Positions 27,024-35,828 of a stretch of 64,000 nucleotides of DNA are shown in pieces (the stretch's first letter is position 1; each line of letters starts with the position of its first letter). The DNA is from Desulfuromonas sp. KJ2020 (GTDB taxonomy: Bacteria; Desulfobacterota; Desulfuromonadia; Desulfuromonadales; SZUA-540), in contig NZ_JAKUKE010000001.1 in the NCBI RefSeq assembly GCF_024197615.1, positions 186,001 to 250,000 of the forward strand, given 5' to 3'. The position numbers and the translations under genes were made by a program. Under the pieces are notes generated by a model. The model saw nothing but the letters and a program-made list of their open reading frames with translations, was not told where the DNA came from and searched no databases.

Positions 27024-27530
27024 TCAGACTTTAACGGTTTCGTCCCCGGGTTGCCCGCCGGTCACTACCGCCAGCTCGTCGCTGGAAAAGACCCGGTCGA
27101 TGTCGAGAATGATAATGAACTGTTCGTCGCGCTTGCCCATCCCCTTGATGAACTCGGTGCGCAGCCGCGTGCCGATACGGGGGGGCGGCTCGATCTGCTC
27201 CGGCTCCAGGTCGAGGACTTCCTGCACCGAATCGGCCAGGGCGCCGATGACGGTGGTCTCCCCTTCCAGGTCGATCTCGGTGATGATGATGCAGGTGTTG
27301 ACGGTCTTCTCCGTTTTGGCCATGCCGAACTTGAGGCGCATGTCCACCACCGGCACCACGTTGCCGCGCAGATTGATGACCCCACGCATGAATTCGGGCG
27401 TTTGCGGCACCTTGGTCATTTCGGTGAAGTCGAGCACCTCGCGCACCTTGTCGATGCCCAGAGCAAAGACTTCACCGTCCAGCCTGAAGGTCAGGTACTG
27501 GTTGGTCTCCATGCCGTTTTCCACACTCAT
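27024..27530 (-). CDS. cheW: Chemotaxis coupling protein
   Basis: 168 aa, single CheW domain ([44 protein letters not shown]). Bridges receptors to CheA. ATG 27530 follows AGGAAGGAG. Lies 36 bp after cheA and 29 bp before the operon's membrane receptor. Extra residues at both ends have no recognised motif. Confidence 0.94.
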   Translation of the reverse strand: MSVENGMETNQYLTFRLDGEVFALGIDKVREVLDFTEMTKVPQTPEFMRGVINLRGNVVPVVDMRLKFGMAKTEKTVNTCIIITEIDLEGETTVIGALADSVQEVLDLEPEQIEPPPRIGTRLRTEFIKGMGKRDEQFIIILDIDRVFSSDELAVVTGGQPGDETVKV

Positions 27531-27566
27531 ACATACTCCTTCCTGTTTCGATATATGGGACTCTGC

Positions 27567-29696
27567 CTATTTCGGGTTTTCTTGCTGTTTTTCCTGTTCC
27601 ACGGCCTTGAGCAGGGAGGCAAGATCGAGGATGAGGGCCACGGAACCGTCGCCGAGGATGGTGGCACCGGAAACGCCCTCGATTCCGCGATAGAAGCGCC
27701 CCAGGGACTTGATGACGGTCTGGTGCTCACCGATGACGTGATCGACCACGAAGCCGATCTGCTGCTGGTTGACGCGGGTGATGACGATCTGCTCGACGGC
27801 CGGCCGCTCCCCGGTCATGGCGAACCGTCGGCGCAGATCGATATAGGGAACAAGCTGGCCGCGGACGTTGGCCAGGCTGCGGCCATTGGCCTGACCGCGT
27901 GTCTCGGCAGTCAGCTCGATGCACTCTTCGATGGCGTCGAGAGGGAGGACGAAATGACTGTCGCCAAGGCGCACCAGCAGGCTCTCGATAATGGCCAGGG
28001 TCAAAGGGAGGCGGATGCTGATGAGGGTGCCCTTTCCCGGCTGACTGTCGATCTCCAGACTGCCGCGCAGGGCCTCGATGGCCCGCTTGACCACATCCAT
28101 GCCGACGCCGCGGCCGGAGACGCTGGTCACCGAGGCGGCCGTGGAAAAGCCGGGCGCAAAGATAAGCTGGTAGAGATCGTGATCGGCCAGCACCTCGCCT
28201 TCGCCAAGCAAGCCCCGGTCGATGGCTTTGCGGCGGATCGCCTCGCGATTGAGACCGCCACCGTCGTCCTGGATGCGGATGAGGACGCTGTCACCCGAAT
28301 GCTCGGCGGCAAGATGAATGGTGCCCAGGCGAGGCTTGCCCGCCGCCTGACGTTTTTCCGGCGGCTCGATGCCGTGGTCGATGCTGTTGCGGATGAGGTG
28401 TACCAGGGGGTCACCGAGCTTTTCGATAACGGTCTTGTCCAGCTCCGTATCGCCGCCGCTGGTCTGCAGGTCGATCTCCTTACCGAGCTCGCGGGAGAGA
28501 TCGCGCACCAGGCGCTTGAACTTGCTGAAGGTGGTGCCGATGGGGAGCATGCGGATATTCAGCGTGTTGTCGCGCAGCTCGGCGGTGAGGCGCTCGACCT
28601 CTTCGGCGATGGCCAGCAGGTCCGAGTCGTTGCGCTGCGCCGCCACCTGGCTCAGACGCGACTGCACCGTGACCAGCTCGCCGACCAGGTCGACCAGGGC
28701 ATCGAGCTTTTCCGCCGGTACCCGTAAGCTGCTCTGGGCCTCTTCCTGCTTGCGTTTTTCCTGCAGCTGGCGCACCTGGTGCTGCTCGGCCAGGGCCGCC
28801 GCCACCTGGCCGGGTTCAACCAGGCGCGATTCGATGAGTTTCTCGCCGAGCTTCTTCTGCTGGCCAAGCAAGTCCTGCAGTTTTTCCTGGCTGATATCCC
28901 CCCGCTCGACCAGAATCTCGCCGAGCTTTTTGGTGTACCCCTCGGCCAGGTCGAACCCGTCGTCGATGCGGTCGATGCGAATTTCCGCCTCATCCTCGAC
29001 AAAAATGAAGACGTCGCGGATGGCATCGAGGCCGGCCTCGGTGGTCAGCACCACGTCCCAGGTGACGTGACACTCTTCCGGGTCGAGGTCATCGAGAAAG
29101 GGGATGTTCTGCGGCTGGGCCACAATTTCACAGGAACCGAGATCACGCAGTTCGTTGAGCAAAAGGACCGGATTGGTACCGCCCCGCAGCAGTTGGGGGA
29201 AAGGTTTGAAGCGCACCCGGTACACGGCAACCTCGGTCTCCGTCTTTTTGCCGACCGCTTTTTCTTCTCCTTTTTGACTGCCGACCGCCGCCAGCTGCGG
29301 CTGCAGGGCACGAAAGGCTTTGACCAGGGCGGTGCCTTCCGGGGAGTCATCGGGACGGGCAGGATCAGCTACGTCGAGCAGGCGTTTGATCTGGTCCCGC
29401 GCCGCTAGAGAAAGATCCACCAGCTCGCGGCTGACAGACAGTTGGCCGTTGCGCACCAGATCAAAGACCGTTTCGACCTCGTGGGTAAAGGCGGCGATGG
29501 CCTCGAAGCCGAACATGGCCCCCGACCCCTTGATGGTGTGCATGGCCCGGAAGACCCGCCCGACCACGTCCATATCCTCGGGGCGCTCTTCGAGTTCGAG
29601 CAGGGATTCTTCCAGTTCGGCCAGCAATTCGTTGGCTTCTTCCCGAAAGGCGGCCCGCTGTCTTTCCATCATGGCGGCAATGTCACTCGTGCTCAT
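27567..29696 (-). CDS. cheA: Chemotaxis histidine kinase
   Basis: 709 aa. HPt domain with phosphorylated His in FRAMHTIKGSGAMFGFE (about residue 50); a middle region with a P2-like fold (VYRVRFKPFPQLLRGGTNP...) and a helical segment (KLGEILVERGDISQEKLQDLL); dimerisation helix (VPAEKLDALVDLVGELV); HATPase (HLIRNSIDHGIE, DDGGGLN, GRGVGMDVV); C-terminal CheW-like domain. ATG 29696 follows GGAGG and overlaps the end of the STAS gene by 14 bases, indicating coupled translation. Phosphorylates CheY and CheB. Confidence 0.94.
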   Translation of the reverse strand: MSTSDIAAMMERQRAAFREEANELLAELEESLLELEERPEDMDVVGRVFRAMHTIKGSGAMFGFEAIAAFTHEVETVFDLVRNGQLSVSRELVDLSLAARDQIKRLLDVADPARPDDSPEGTALVKAFRALQPQLAAVGSQKGEEKAVGKKTETEVAVYRVRFKPFPQLLRGGTNPVLLLNELRDLGSCEIVAQPQNIPFLDDLDPEECHVTWDVVLTTEAGLDAIRDVFIFVEDEAEIRIDRIDDGFDLAEGYTKKLGEILVERGDISQEKLQDLLGQQKKLGEKLIESRLVEPGQVAAALAEQHQVRQLQEKRKQEEAQSSLRVPAEKLDALVDLVGELVTVQSRLSQVAAQRNDSDLLAIAEEVERLTAELRDNTLNIRMLPIGTTFSKFKRLVRDLSRELGKEIDLQTSGGDTELDKTVIEKLGDPLVHLIRNSIDHGIEPPEKRQAAGKPRLGTIHLAAEHSGDSVLIRIQDDGGGLNREAIRRKAIDRGLLGEGEVLADHDLYQLIFAPGFSTAASVTSVSGRGVGMDVVKRAIEALRGSLEIDSQPGKGTLISIRLPLTLAIIESLLVRLGDSHFVLPLDAIEECIELTAETRGQANGRSLANVRGQLVPYIDLRRRFAMTGERPAVEQIVITRVNQQQIGFVVDHVIGEHQTVIKSLGRFYRGIEGVSGATILGDGSVALILDLASLLKAVEQEKQQENPK

Positions 29697-30048
29697 GGCC
29701 ATCCTCCACCCACAGGCAGTTGTCAGGGGCATTGCTGAGCGGGCAGCTGCAATGACGGTCAAAACCAGCCTCGGTCTTAAGACCCTCCAGCGAAGCGGGC
29801 AAGCTGGCCAGGGTCAGCGATTTACCTGCCCTCGCCGCCGTTCGGTGGGCGGAGCACAGCAGCTGCAGCCAGGGAAAGTCCATCTTCTGCGCCTGGGAGC
29901 AGTCGACCACCACCTGGTCGCTTTGGCTCAAGGCCTGCTGCAGCAGTGTCTTCAGTTCGGCGACTTCCTGGATGGTCAGCGCCCCCTTGAGACGAACCAG
30001 GCTGATGCCCCCACTCTCTTCAATAATCCGCTGTGTCTGTTGTTCCAT
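29683..30048 (-). CDS. STAS-domain protein in chemotaxis operon
   Basis: 121 aa. MlaB/anti-sigma-antagonist-like STAS fold: ISLVRLKGALTIQEVAELKTLL, then VVVDCSQAQKMDFPWLQLL where the usual phosphorylatable Ser/Thr near this loop is not obvious. The C-terminus is unusual: HCSCPLSNAPDNCLWVEDGHEHE, with three Cys. ATG 30048 follows AAGGGG. Placed between cheY and cheA; STAS genes recur in some chemosensory operons and may act as a phosphate or protein-interaction module. Function uncertain. Confidence 0.78.
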   Translation of the reverse strand: MEQQTQRIIEESGGISLVRLKGALTIQEVAELKTLLQQALSQSDQVVVDCSQAQKMDFPWLQLLCSAHRTAARAGKSLTLASLPASLEGLKTEAGFDRHCSCPLSNAPDNCLWVEDGHEHE

Positions 30049-30077
30049 GAGTTCCCCTTGTCGGAGCGGCAATTAAA

Positions 30078-30440
30078 TTATCCGATGAGCTTTTTGACCA
30101 CTCCGAGCAGCTTGGCCGGATCGAAAGGTTTGACGAGCCAGCCCGTCGCGCCGGCAGCCTTGCCCTTGGCCTTGAAGTCGTCGCCGGCCTCGGTGGTGAG
30201 CATGAGCATGGGGGTGAAACGGTAGGCCGGCAGTCCTCGCAGATTCTGGATAAGAGTAATCCCGTCCATGTTCGGCATGTTCAGGTCGGTGATGACCAGA
30301 TCAAAGCTCTGCCCCTGGGCCTGGTTCAGGGCAGCCTGTCCGTCAGCGGCTTCCACCACTTCGTAGCCGGCCCCCTTCAGGGTGAAGCTGACCATTTGCA
30401 GAATGGAACGGGAATCGTCTGCTGCCAGAATTTTTTTCAT
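30078..30440 (-). CDS. cheY: Single-domain response regulator (CheY type)
   Basis: 120 aa, a lone receiver. Acidic pair DDSRSI near residue 8, phospho-Asp in LVITDLNMPNMDG (about 52), Thr in MLTTEAGD and Lys in VKPFDPAK. ATG 30440 follows GGAGGG. Probably the output of the operon's CheA. No motor-protein genes are in the window, so it may control motility or another process. Confidence 0.92.
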   Translation of the reverse strand: MKKILAADDSRSILQMVSFTLKGAGYEVVEAADGQAALNQAQGQSFDLVITDLNMPNMDGITLIQNLRGLPAYRFTPMLMLTTEAGDDFKAKGKAAGATGWLVKPFDPAKLLGVVKKLIG

Positions 30441-30488
30441 GTGCCCTCCGTATGTTCGTCAGTGTGCAAGCCGCGCTGGGCGGCATCG

Positions 30489-31682
30489 TTAAAAGAGTTC
30501 GATGGAGCCTTCATCCAGGGTCTTCTGGGAGACGGGGTTGTGCTGGGCCTGCTCCACCAGAATGGCCGCCTGCCCGAGGACGTCCCGGAGGGCCCGTAGA
30601 CGGAAGTTTCCATCGGTTGTCTCACCTTCTTCCCCCTCATCCGCCGATTTCCCCAGAGGCAGAGAAGAGAGATCGTTCAGCACCGCTTCGAGCACCTCGA
30701 TGCGCCCGTTGACATGGCCGAGCACCTGATGGGCCATATCCTGAAATTGCAGGGAAGTGACCAGGGAGCGCACCTCGAGGCCAACGCTCTCGGCGATAGT
30801 GGAGATCCGGGCGGCGGACTGTTCCACCTGGCTGTCGAATTCGCGACTCTTCTGCAAAAGACCCACCACCCGATTTCTGGCGTCGGCGACCATGCTGGCG
30901 TCCTGGGCGGCCATCTGTTCCATGGCGGCACCCACCGCCCCCAGACCGTCGGAGATGCCGCTGACGGCGTCGCTGATCTGATCGCTGAAGCGGTTGGAGC
31001 GGGCCGACAGGTTGCGTACCTCTTCGGCCACCACCGCGAAGCCCTTGCCGGCCTCGCCGGCCCGGGCCGCCTCGATGGCGGCATTGAGTGCCAGCATGTT
31101 GGTCTGCCGGGCGATGGTGCGGATTTCTCCTAGCTGGCCAAGCACCGTGGCGAAGCGGCTGTTGGTCTGCTGCATCTCGCGGATGAGGCGTTCGGCCACC
31201 TGCCCGTTCTTTTCCGCCGCCTCGACGAAGCCGTGCAGCATGGTTTCGATTTCGGACAGGAAGGCGGCCAGCGACTGCTTGCCTTCGGGCGCCTCCCCGC
31301 TTTTCTCCGCCTTGCCGGTCAGCTGCAACGACAGCTGCTGCTGCTGCCGCGTCTGCTGCTCAAGGCCGGTAAAGCCCTGCACCAGCCGGTTGATGGCGTC
31401 GTCGAGAATGCCCTGCACCTGAGTGTTTTCCGAACGCATGCTGGCGAACTGGCCGTTGAACTTTTCCTGCAGGTCGGTAAAGAGGATCTGGGTCACCTGC
31501 TCCAACGCCATCACCCCCTCGGTAACGGACAAATCAGTAGCCGAAGTTTCCGCACCCGGCTCTGGCTTGGAGGAACGCAGCCGACTGGCCAGCGTCTCGG
31601 CCGCTTTTCGGGCACCTCTTTGCAGGGACGGCAGAACCCGGCTGACAACTTTCTGATTGAATCGGGACATCTGTAACGGCAT
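30489..31682 (-). CDS. Soluble methyl-accepting protein (no TM)
   Basis: 397 aa, no TM helix or HAMP. The N-terminal 170 residues are a helical region; the signalling tip is [34 protein letters not shown], slightly diverged ([15 protein letters not shown]). The C-terminal third includes [13 protein letters not shown], seen in cytoplasmic receptors of this kind, and the tail ends [12 protein letters not shown] 31682 follows AAAGGA. Second gene of the operon, probably a cytoplasmic sensor or regulator of the array. Confidence 0.87.
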   Translation of the reverse strand: MPLQMSRFNQKVVSRVLPSLQRGARKAAETLASRLRSSKPEPGAETSATDLSVTEGVMALEQVTQILFTDLQEKFNGQFASMRSENTQVQGILDDAINRLVQGFTGLEQQTRQQQQLSLQLTGKAEKSGEAPEGKQSLAAFLSEIETMLHGFVEAAEKNGQVAERLIREMQQTNSRFATVLGQLGEIRTIARQTNMLALNAAIEAARAGEAGKGFAVVAEEVRNLSARSNRFSDQISDAVSGISDGLGAVGAAMEQMAAQDASMVADARNRVVGLLQKSREFDSQVEQSAARISTIAESVGLEVRSLVTSLQFQDMAHQVLGHVNGRIEVLEAVLNDLSSLPLGKSADEGEEGETTDGNFRLRALRDVLGQAAILVEQAQHNPVSQKTLDEGSIELF

Positions 31683-31715
31683 GAAATTTCCTTTTTTTTA
31701 ATGAATCAAACAGCC

Positions 31716-32105
31716 TTATTTCCTTGACGAGACTTTGCTCCCCAGGAGCGAGGCGACCAGGCTCTGGGCCGGCGCCAAAGAGAGTTCCTTCTCCACCAAA
31801 GATTCTCCTTGCATGAAAAGATGCCGGGCCAGTTCACCCTGTACATCGAGCACCAGCAAAGGCCTGTCTCCTTCCTGGCGACACAGCCTTTTGAGAAAAG
31901 CCGATTTGCGCACTTCGCTCCAGCAGCCTGCCACCAGGATCAGAGCCGCCTGCGGTTGGCGATCCCCATAGACCGACAGCCAGTTGATCGCCTCTTCCAT
32001 ACCCTGGACGTAGGCTACCTGATAGCCGGCCAGCTCCAGGAGAAACCCCGTGGACGTCGATCGTTTACATCCTTGTTCACAATACAAGATCATCTGTTTG
32101 CTCAT
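31716..32105 (-). CDS. Degenerate receiver-like protein, first gene of chemotaxis operon
   Basis: 129 aa with a CheY-like strand/helix pattern (MILYCEQGCKRSTSTGFLLELAGYQVAYVQGMEEAINWL, then AALILVAGC). The acidic pocket and phospho-Asp are replaced (CEQG; VAGC where D is expected), so it cannot be phosphorylated in the usual way. Three Cys residues (8, 12, about 62) are unexplained. ATG 32105 follows GAGGAG, 44 bases after the predicted sigma-54 transcription start. Possibly a pseudo-receiver partner; function unknown. Confidence 0.65.
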   Translation of the reverse strand: MSKQMILYCEQGCKRSTSTGFLLELAGYQVAYVQGMEEAINWLSVYGDRQPQAALILVAGCWSEVRKSAFLKRLCRQEGDRPLLVLDVQGELARHLFMQGESLVEKELSLAPAQSLVASLLGSKVSSRK

Positions 32106-32159
32106 ATCTCCTCAACTTTGGCCACACCGGACAGCGCCGGTGTCATGAACATTTCCTAG

Positions 32160-32175
32160 AGCAAAGGCAATGCCA
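32160..32175 (-). promoter_or_regulatory. Sigma-54 promoter of the chemotaxis operon
   Basis: Minus-strand TGGCATTGCCTTTGCT with GG-N10-GC exact. Predicted start about 32149. Upstream lie two TGCAAC-N4-GTTGCA dyads (32242-32257 and 32332-32345), about 100 and 190 bp away, typical enhancer distances for an NtrC-type activator, and the gene for such an activator is next. Confidence 0.8.
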
Positions 32176-32233
32176 AACCGTATACGCTTTCTAAGCTACT
32201 GATATTAAATAGGTTTATCCTCTAAGCAAAAAC

Positions 32234-32265
32234 AAAAAGGCTGCAACCGAAGTTGCAGCCTTTTT
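32234..32265. terminator. Bidirectional terminator after the kinase-regulator pair; contains a TGCAAC dyad
   Basis: AAAAAGGCTGCAAC-CGAA-GTTGCAGCCTTTTT: a 14-bp stem with A and T runs on both sides. It ends the regulator gene on the minus strand. The stem holds TGCAAC-N4-GTTGCA, the dyad that recurs at 32332-32345, so it may also be an enhancer site. Confidence 0.85.
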
Positions 32266-32329
32266 CCAAAAAAACCAATATCTGGTTATATTTTTGCTAT
32301 GTTAGGTGACTTTTCCACCAAAGTTGACA

Positions 32330-32347
32330 GTGCAACCCTGGTTGCAC
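32330..32347. promoter_or_regulatory. Palindrome, candidate enhancer for the adjacent NtrC-type regulator
   Basis: GTGCAACCCTGGTTGCAC, an 18-bp palindrome with a two-base centre and no T-run. It lies about 190 bp upstream of the chemotaxis sigma-54 start and just after the regulator gene. Layout resembles the classic NtrC site TGCACC-N5-GGTGCA. Confidence 0.6.
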
Positions 32348-32354
32348 CCTTTTC

Positions 32355-33773
32355 TCACGACGAGGTGGAGTTTTTTTTCAGCCTTTTACTCAAAGCCTGC
32401 CGAGATATGCCGAGCATGCCGGCGGCGATGCCCTGATTCCCCTGGGCCCGGCGCATGGCTTCATCAACCAGCTGCGATACCGCGTCTTCGATGCTGGGAA
32501 GTCGGGGGGGGAAAGAGCAGGTCACAGAGGCCGCCGTCTCGTCCTCACCGGAGAGCTCAGTCCCGCCGCTGGATTCTCCCATAGCCTTTTTGAAGGCCGC
32601 CATGGAGAGTTTGCCCGATTCATGCAGGCTGACAGCGTCATAGACCATGGCCCGCAGCTCGCGGACATTACCGGGAAAATGATAGCTGCCGAGCAAGGCC
32701 AGGAGTTCGGGGGGTGGCGTGGGGCGTTTTTTGCCCAGCTCCTCGGCGGCTTCGGCCAGAAAATATTCGAGCAGCAAGGGCAGGTCGTCGCGGCGCTGGC
32801 GCAGGGCCGGTACCTGGGCGTGGTGACCGCGCAGACGGTAGTACAGATCCTTGCGGAAACGCCCCTGCTTCTGCAGCAACTCCAGGTCCTGGTTGGTGGC
32901 CACCACGATACGCGCCCGGCAACGCTTGGGCTTGTCGCTGCCCAGGGGCAGGTATTCTCCCTCCTGCAGCAGCCGCAGGAGCTTGACCTGGGAGAGGGGA
33001 CTGAGATCGCCGATTTCATCGAGAAAGAGCGTGCCCCCCGCGGCCTGCTCGATCATCCCGGGACGATGCTGATCGGCACCGGTGAAGGCGCCGCGCACAT
33101 GGCCAAAAAGGGTATCGGAGAAGACATTGTCATCGAGCCCCGCCACATTGACGGGGACCCAGGGCTCTGCTTTGCGGCTGAGCAGATGGACAGCCCTGGC
33201 CAGCAATTCCTTGCCGGCGCCGCTCTCACCCGTAATGAGCACCGGCTGCCCGCTTGGCGCCACGGCTTCGAGGTAGCGGAACAGGGCCAGCATGCGGCAA
33301 TTTTGGGTGTGAATGCGGCTGAAGGCTTCGGGGTTGCGAAGCTCTTCGTTGAGCACCTGCTGCTGCAGAGCACGGTTTTCACCCTGCAGTTCGAGAAAGC
33401 GCAGGGCACGATGGATTCCGGCCAGCAGGGGACCTTCTTCCGAGGTCTTCACCAGAAAATCAAAAGCGCCGAGCTGCATGCATTGCACAGCCGTTTCGAC
33501 CTGGTTCAAAGCCGTGTTGACGATAACGGGGATCTCGGGATACTGCTCGACGAGCAGGGGGAGCAGTTCATCGCCCGGCAGATGGGGCATGGTCAGATCG
33601 AGCAGGATCAGGCTCACCGGGCGTTCGGCCAGAATCCCCAGCACCTGACGGCTGTCCTGGCATTCGATGATGTCGGCAAAACCGCCGCTGCGTTGCAGGG
33701 TGCGGCTCAGCGCCCGCAGCCACAGGGGTTCATCATCGACCAGCAGCAAGGACTTGTTGTGACGTATGGGCAT
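32355..33773 (-). CDS. Sigma-54 response regulator (receiver, AAA+, Fis-type HTH)
   Basis: 472 aa. Receiver with DDEP and phospho-Asp in LILLDLTMPHLPG (about 1-120); AAA+ domain with Walker A GESGAGKE, the sigma-54 contact loop RGAFTGAD and Walker [14 protein letters not shown]-terminal Fis-type HTH (AAGMLGISRQALSKRLKK). It follows its heme-sensor kinase by five bases. Likely activates the chemotaxis operon downstream and its own operon: both have sigma-54 promoters, and palindromes suited to a dimeric HTH lie between. Confidence 0.92.
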   Translation of the reverse strand: MPIRHNKSLLLVDDEPLWLRALSRTLQRSGGFADIIECQDSRQVLGILAERPVSLILLDLTMPHLPGDELLPLLVEQYPEIPVIVNTALNQVETAVQCMQLGAFDFLVKTSEEGPLLAGIHRALRFLELQGENRALQQQVLNEELRNPEAFSRIHTQNCRMLALFRYLEAVAPSGQPVLITGESGAGKELLARAVHLLSRKAEPWVPVNVAGLDDNVFSDTLFGHVRGAFTGADQHRPGMIEQAAGGTLFLDEIGDLSPLSQVKLLRLLQEGEYLPLGSDKPKRCRARIVVATNQDLELLQKQGRFRKDLYYRLRGHHAQVPALRQRRDDLPLLLEYFLAEAAEELGKKRPTPPPELLALLGSYHFPGNVRELRAMVYDAVSLHESGKLSMAAFKKAMGESSGGTELSGEDETAASVTCSFPPRLPSIEDAVSQLVDEAMRRAQGNQGIAAGMLGISRQALSKRLKKNSTSS

Positions 33774-33778
33774 ATCCT

Positions 33779-35776
33779 CTACTCCTCTGGGGCAACAGGT
33801 AACCGCAAAATGACCCGCGTCCCTTCTCCCGGGTTCGATTCGAAAGACAGGGTGCCGCCGTGTTCCCGGACGATACGCGCCGACACGGACAGGCCCAGCC
33901 CCGTCCCCCCTTCTTCGCGGCGAGTGGTGAAGAAGGATTCCGTGAGGCGGGGCAGATTCTCGGGGGCGATGCCCACTCCCTGGTCGGCCACTTCGAGGAC
34001 CGCCTCGGACGCCGGGGCGTCGAAGGAGGTCCGGATGGTAATGGAACGGCTGCGGTCGGGCAGGGCCTGACAGGCGTTGACCACCAGGTTGATGATAACC
34101 TGCTCGATGCGCTGCATGTTGCCAAGAAGCAGCGGCATGTCTGCCCCGTAGTGCGTCACCAGATGATCGGTGGCCTTGTGGATGGGGTTGGCGACCAGAC
34201 GCAGGGCGGCCTGCACCGCCTCATTGAGCAAAAAGTTCTCCTGGCGGTCGGTGCGTTCCCGACGCACGAAATCCTTGAGATCCTCGACAATGCGCTTGAT
34301 GCGGCGGGCGCCCCCCTGAACTTCGTCCAGTACCTGGGGGATCTCCTCACGCATACGGTGGTAGGGGAAGCCGGCGAGTTCACCATCGGGGTTGGTGCGG
34401 AAATGGGTATCGAGAATGGGCAGGGATTCGTCGAAGACATCCTGCAGCAGGGGCAGGTTGAGCAGGATGAGGGCGTTGGGGTTGTTGATCTCATGGGCCA
34501 CTCCTGCCGTCAATTCCCCCAGAGATGCCAGTCGGCTGGATTGGTTGGCCTCTTCGCGCAGCTTGAGCTTTTCGGTGATGTCGCTGGCCAGCTCGATGAC
34601 CTGGTGCACCGTACCCTTTTCATCCTTCAGGGGAAATGCCTTGACTCCCCAAATGCGGCCGTCGGGTGTCGAGATAACCTCTTCCGCCGTTTGACCCGTC
34701 GAAAAGGCAACCCGAGAGGGACAATTGCTGCAGGGAATATCGGATTTGTAATGGCAGGTTCTGCCCACCATCTCGTCCGGCGTGATACCCAAATAATCGG
34801 CCGAACTCTTATTGGCCCAGACGATCTTAAAATTGCGGTCCAACAAGTGCAGGATATCGGGTATGCCGTCTAATAGTGTTTTCAATTGATCAGAAAGCTC
34901 GCGTTTCTGCTGCTCGCTTTCCCGCAAAGACTGCTCTCGCTCGGCAATGGTCGTGGCCATGTCCTTGAACGCTGTCGAAACTTCGCCGATTTCATCATCC
35001 GGCCCTTTAGGCAAGGTAAACCGGTAGTCGCCAGCCGCCACGGCCAGGGCAGCCTGGCGCAGAGGCCGTAAGCGATTGAGAATAAAGACGCTGAGCATGG
35101 CGATAAGCGCAATAAAGAGGATGAGATAACCGGTGAGGTGGTCGACGAGATTCATCCAGAACAGACGGTTGGTCATGGATTTAATCGCAAACCCCGGCAT
35201 CTTGATGCTAAAAATGCCAACGAGTTGCCCGACACCATAGTCATAGCCGGCATCATAGCGGGCACGGATGCTGGCAGGAGCGGTAGCGCTCTGGCCGTGG
35301 CAGGTGAGGCAGTAAGCTTCCGTACGGATGGGGGTGGCGTAATGGTAGATCGTTTGACCTGACTCTAGCTGGTAGACGTGCAGTCGCTCTGTCTCGGCAG
35401 GATTTCCGCGAAAATAGGCGATAGCCTGGCGCTCGATATCATCTGCCAGATTGTCGGGATTGCGGGGGTTTTCAGAGACGTTGTTGAAACTGATACCGCT
35501 TGGATTGCGGTTGGAAAAGTCGACCGAAATGCGCCGCAGGGCATGAGCCGGAAGAAAGCCGAGGGTCTCGTCAGTCAGGGGCAGGCCACTGTCAAGGAAC
35601 TGGTGGTGATAGACTTGGCGGATAGCCATAACCATGCTGTGCAGGGCGCGTGCCTCTTTCAGCATGAGGTCGCGTACTTCCCACTGCACCCCCTGGTACC
35701 GTAGAATTTCGACTAGAAAGAGGGATACTGCAAAGAAGAGAAGCATGGCTAAGGTCAGACGGGTACGCAGCCGCAT
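33779..35776 (-). CDS. Sensor histidine kinase with Tll0287-like heme domain
   Basis: 665 aa. TM1 (about 6-24); periplasmic Tll0287-like sensor with CLTCH heme site (156-160); TM2 (about 205-230); HAMP; PAS with a Cys cluster (GRTCHYKSDIPCSNCPSR); HisKA H-box (GVAHEINNPNAL) and HATPase (NLVVNACQAL, DQGVGIAPE, GTGLGLSV). ATG 35776 follows CCGGAG; a longer start is less likely. Partner of the adjacent NtrC-type regulator. A sigma-54 promoter sits 50-70 bp upstream. Expected to report redox or ligand state to the chemotaxis operon. Confidence 0.9.
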   Translation of the reverse strand: MRLRTRLTLAMLLFFAVSLFLVEILRYQGVQWEVRDLMLKEARALHSMVMAIRQVYHHQFLDSGLPLTDETLGFLPAHALRRISVDFSNRNPSGISFNNVSENPRNPDNLADDIERQAIAYFRGNPAETERLHVYQLESGQTIYHYATPIRTEAYCLTCHGQSATAPASIRARYDAGYDYGVGQLVGIFSIKMPGFAIKSMTNRLFWMNLVDHLTGYLILFIALIAMLSVFILNRLRPLRQAALAVAAGDYRFTLPKGPDDEIGEVSTAFKDMATTIAEREQSLRESEQQKRELSDQLKTLLDGIPDILHLLDRNFKIVWANKSSADYLGITPDEMVGRTCHYKSDIPCSNCPSRVAFSTGQTAEEVISTPDGRIWGVKAFPLKDEKGTVHQVIELASDITEKLKLREEANQSSRLASLGELTAGVAHEINNPNALILLNLPLLQDVFDESLPILDTHFRTNPDGELAGFPYHRMREEIPQVLDEVQGGARRIKRIVEDLKDFVRRERTDRQENFLLNEAVQAALRLVANPIHKATDHLVTHYGADMPLLLGNMQRIEQVIINLVVNACQALPDRSRSITIRTSFDAPASEAVLEVADQGVGIAPENLPRLTESFFTTRREEGGTGLGLSVSARIVREHGGTLSFESNPGEGTRVILRLPVAPEE

Positions 35777-35828
35777 GGGATCTCCGGATGTCAAGAAATT
35801 GGCTTGCTAACGGTCCGGAGGGGAGAAA

